Shown piece after piece: positions 6,593 through 8,254 of a stretch of DNA of 8,254 nucleotides. A program made the position numbers and the translations under genes. Under the pieces are notes generated by a model that was not told where the DNA came from, did no database searches, and was given only the letters and a program-made list of their open reading frames with translations. Position 1 is the stretch's first letter; every line of letters starts with the position of its first letter. This DNA is from CAISIP01 sp031367285 (GTDB taxonomy: Bacteria; Pseudomonadota; Gammaproteobacteria; Burkholderiales; Burkholderiaceae_C). The stretch spans positions 1 through 8,254 of the forward strand of contig JANLPN010000535.1 of NCBI GenBank assembly GCA_031367285.1, written 5' to 3'.

Positions 6593-7048
6593 ATGTTGGC
6601 CCTCCCATCCATCCGGCTCGCATTGCCCAAGGAGGCGGAGGTGATAGCCGCCATGTCGCGCGACACCATCGAACATGGGCTGGGCTGGAGCTGGACCACG
6701 GCCCGCGTGCTGCGGGCCATGGGCAACCCGTCGACCAATGTGGCCGTGGTGCTGAAGCGCGACAACCTACGCGGCTTCGGCATCATGGACTATGGCGACG
6801 AAGACGCCCACCTGGCGCTGCTGGCGATCGACCCTACGCAACGGCATCTGGGCCTGGGTGCCCATCTGCTCGACTGGCTGGAGCAATCGGCACGTGTGGC
6901 GGGGCTGAAACGGGTGCGCCTGGAAGCCCGGGCCGACAACCGCGCGGCCATCGCCTTCTACCGCAAGCTGGGGTTTACGCAGTCCGGCATGGTGGCCGGC
7001 TACTACGAAGGCATGATCGACGCGGTGCAACTGGGGAAGACACTGTGA
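6593..7048 (+). CDS. GNAT family N-acetyltransferase (RimI-like)
   Basis: This 151-residue cytoplasmic protein should transfer an acetyl group from acetyl-CoA to an amine; the acceptor is unknown. The N-terminal I-R-L-A-x-P-K-E-A-E-V-I-A-A-M is the usual first strand and helix. The acetyl-CoA pyrophosphate loop (motif A) is R-H-L-G-L-G at 84-89, preceded by the strand L-A-L-L-A-I-D-P. The C-terminal A-R-A-D-N-R-A-A-I-A-F-Y-R-K-L-G-F (112-128), with Asn116 and Tyr123, is typical of the fold. Start: an in-frame TGA at 6587-6589 leaves ATG 6593 (or TTG 6596) as the only start that keeps the first strand, but no Shine-Dalgarno precedes it. A near-ideal GGAGGTGAT lies inside the gene, 8 bases (7 from its last T) before the in-frame ATG 6653; starting there would remove the first strand. 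It may be transcribed by read-through from the operon or from its own promoter. Confidence 0.88.
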   Translation: MLALPSIRLALPKEAEVIAAMSRDTIEHGLGWSWTTARVLRAMGNPSTNVAVVLKRDNLRGFGIMDYGDEDAHLALLAIDPTQRHLGLGAHLLDWLEQSARVAGLKRVRLEARADNRAAIAFYRKLGFTQSGMVAGYYEGMIDAVQLGKTL

Positions 7049-7095
7049 TGAGTCTGCTGGTAAATATCAAGACAGCGAATTACGGTGATGGCTGA
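7048..7095 (+). CDS. 15-residue ORF coupled to the GNAT stop; possible gene remnant
   Basis: ATG 7048 overlaps the GNAT TGA (TGATG), and the frame runs MSLLVNIKTANYGDG to a TGA at 7093-7095 that falls in the terminator hairpin. The opening M-S-L-L-V-N-I resembles the first strand of VOC/glyoxalase-fold proteins as I recall them, so it could be the stump of a lost downstream gene. It is too short to assign, and chance is a good alternative. Confidence 0.15.
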   Translation: MSLLVNIKTANYGDG

Positions 7096-7120
7096 AGCAT
7101 GGCGTGCTTCTCCGCCATCA
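7086..7120. terminator. Hairpin between convergent genes, likely bidirectional terminator
   Basis: TGATGGC (7086-7092) pairs perfectly with GCCATCA (7114-7120). Inside it GAAGCA (7094-7099) pairs with TGCTTC (7105-7110) around a TGGCG loop, with a small internal bulge (T on one side, TCC on the other). The 13-bp stem lies between the GNAT stop (7048) and the stop codon of the minus-strand mutase gene (7122-7124), the expected place for a terminator serving both strands. Neither side has a clear U-run, so it may instead mainly protect the 3' ends from exonucleases. Confidence 0.55.
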
Positions 7121-7121
7121 G

Positions 7122-8254
7122 CTACATATTGCGCCGGTACTGGCCACCCACCTCGAACAGCGCATTGGTAATCTGCCCGAGTGAACAGACGCGCACGGCG
7201 TCCATCAGCACCTCGAACACATTGCCGTTGGCTATCACCGCCCGCTGAAGGCGCTTGAGCATGGCCGGCGACTCGGCCGCGTGTTGCTGGTGGAAATCGG
7301 CCAGGCGTTTTAGCTGGTTCTGTTTTTCGTCGTCGGTGGAACGCGCCAGCTCCAGCTTGTCCTGTACCCCGTCGCCATGCGGGTTGCGGAAGGTGTTGAC
7401 GCCGACTATCGGCAGCTCACCGGTGTGTTTCAGCATTTCGTAATGCATCGATTCGTCCTGGATACGGCCGCGCTGGTAGCCGGTTTCCATGGCGCCCAGT
7501 ACGCCGCCGCGTTCGGCGATACGCTCGAACTCGGTCAGCACGGCTTCCTCCACCAGCTCGGTCAGTTCCTCGATGATGAAGGCGCCCTGGTTCGGGTTTT
7601 CGTTCTTGGCCAGGCCCCATTCGCGGTTGATGATCAGCTGGATCGCCATCGCGCGGCGCACGCTGTCCTCGGTGGGTGTGGTGATGGCTTCGTCAAACGC
7701 ATTGGTGTGCAGGCTGTTGCAGTTGTCGTAGATTGCAATCAGCGCCTGCAGCGTGGTACGGATGTCGTTGAACTGGATTTCCTGCGCGTGCAGACTGCGC
7801 CCGCTGGTCTGGATGTGGTATTTGAGTTTCTGGCTGCGTTCGTTGGCGCCGTATTTTTCCTTCATGGCCACGGCCCAGATACGCCGCGCCACGCGGCCCA
7901 TCACGGTGTATTCCGGGTCCATGCCATTGGAGAAGAAGAAGCTCAGGTTGGGTGCGAAGTCGTCCACGTGCATGCCGCGCGCCAGATAGGCCTCCACAAA
8001 GGTAAAGCCGTTGGACAGCGTGAATGCCAGCTGGCTGATCGGGTTGGCGCCCGCTTCAGCGATGTGGTAGCCGCTGATGGACACGCTGTAGAAATTGCGC
8101 ACCCGGTTGTGCACGAAGTATTCCGCAATGTCGCCCATCACCTTGAGCGAGAACTCGGTCGAGAAGATGCAGGTGTTCTGGCCCTGGTCTTCCTTCAGGA
8201 TGTCTGCCTGCACCGTGCCGCGCACGTTGGCCAGCACCCACTCCCGGATCTTCG
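7122..8254 (-). CDS. icmF: Fused isobutyryl-CoA mutase, C-terminal part (partial at right edge)
   Basis: The last 376 residues are visible. The frame is open to the window edge (K-I-R-E-W before V-L-A-N-V-R-G-T), so the GTG at 8237 is not the start. This is the (beta/alpha)8 acyl-CoA mutase domain. It contains D-I-L-K-E-D-Q-G-Q-N-T, the S-x-S-G-Y-H-I-A-E-A-G-A stretch, Y-H-I-Q-T-S-G-R-S-L around the active-site His, and S-L-H-T-N-A-F-D-E-A. The protein ends G-Q-Y-R-R-N-M with no D-x-H-x-x-G cobalamin-binding domain behind the barrel. That separates it from ordinary methylmalonyl-CoA mutase and fits IcmF, where the cobalamin domain and a MeaB-like GTPase domain are N-terminal (about 1090 residues in all). 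IcmF interconverts isobutyryl-CoA and butyryl-CoA using adenosylcobalamin. The N-terminal domains lie outside the window, so the fusion itself is inferred. Confidence 0.88.
   Translation of the reverse strand, partial: KIREWVLANVRGTVQADILKEDQGQNTCIFSTEFSLKVMGDIAEYFVHNRVRNFYSVSISGYHIAEAGANPISQLAFTLSNGFTFVEAYLARGMHVDDFAPNLSFFFSNGMDPEYTVMGRVARRIWAVAMKEKYGANERSQKLKYHIQTSGRSLHAQEIQFNDIRTTLQALIAIYDNCNSLHTNAFDEAITTPTEDSVRRAMAIQLIINREWGLAKNENPNQGAFIIEELTELVEEAVLTEFERIAERGGVLGAMETGYQRGRIQDESMHYEMLKHTGELPIVGVNTFRNPHGDGVQDKLELARSTDDEKQNQLKRLADFHQQHAAESPAMLKRLQRAVIANGNVFEVLMDAVRVCSLGQITNALFEVGGQYRRNM

Noticed and set aside
6340..6786. 148-codon minus-strand frame across the gap before the GNAT gene
   Set aside because: It is antisense to the ends of two supported genes and has no domain or ribosome site; an open frame by chance in GC-rich DNA.
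1..8254. CRISPR arrays, insertion sequences, phage or defence genes
   Set aside because: No repeated spacer pattern, transposase, terminal inverted repeats or target duplications were seen. Apart from the short gaps, the window is filled by ordinary metabolic and transport genes.

Overview
The window is a dense, GC-rich stretch of bacterial chromosome. It most likely comes from a betaproteobacterium of the Burkholderiales (Comamonadaceae-like). The reasons are the strong G/C bias at third codon positions, the 4-base gene overlaps, the short intergenic gaps and an IcmF-type mutase C-terminus that closely resembles Burkholderiales proteins. The taxonomic call is from memory, not from a search.

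Layout, left to right. (1) Positions 1-155 hold the 3' end of a plus-strand gene, tentatively an L-asparaginase II. (2) Positions 220-6466 hold a six-gene plus-strand operon: a secreted family-5 solute-binding protein with a TTG start, two DppB/DppC-type permeases, two DppD/DppF-type ATPases, and a peptidase family M19 (membrane/renal dipeptidase) enzyme without a signal peptide. (3) Positions 6467-6592 are a 126-base gap with a hairpin. (4) Positions 6593-7048 encode a GNAT acetyltransferase. (5) A strong hairpin at 7086-7120 lies between convergent genes. (6) From 7122 to the right edge is the 3' part of a minus-strand icmF-like gene for a fused isobutyryl-CoA mutase.

The transporter plus dipeptidase read as one functional unit. 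The binding protein captures a short peptide or peptide-like compound in the periplasm, the permease/ATPase complex imports it, and the cytoplasmic M19 enzyme cleaves it. If the upstream gene is an asparaginase, the set would suit use of amide amino acids or unusual dipeptides as a carbon and nitrogen source. The substrate is not shown by the sequence.

The window is largely ordinary metabolism and I see no defence, phage or mobile system. The points most worth a second look are a 21-codon mini-ORF that joins the two permease genes by ATGA overlaps at both ends and repeats the start of the second permease gene; a Cys in place of the usual metal-binding Asp in the M19 enzyme; a near-ideal Shine-Dalgarno sequence inside the GNAT gene; and a 15-codon ORF coupled to the GNAT stop that may be a gene remnant.
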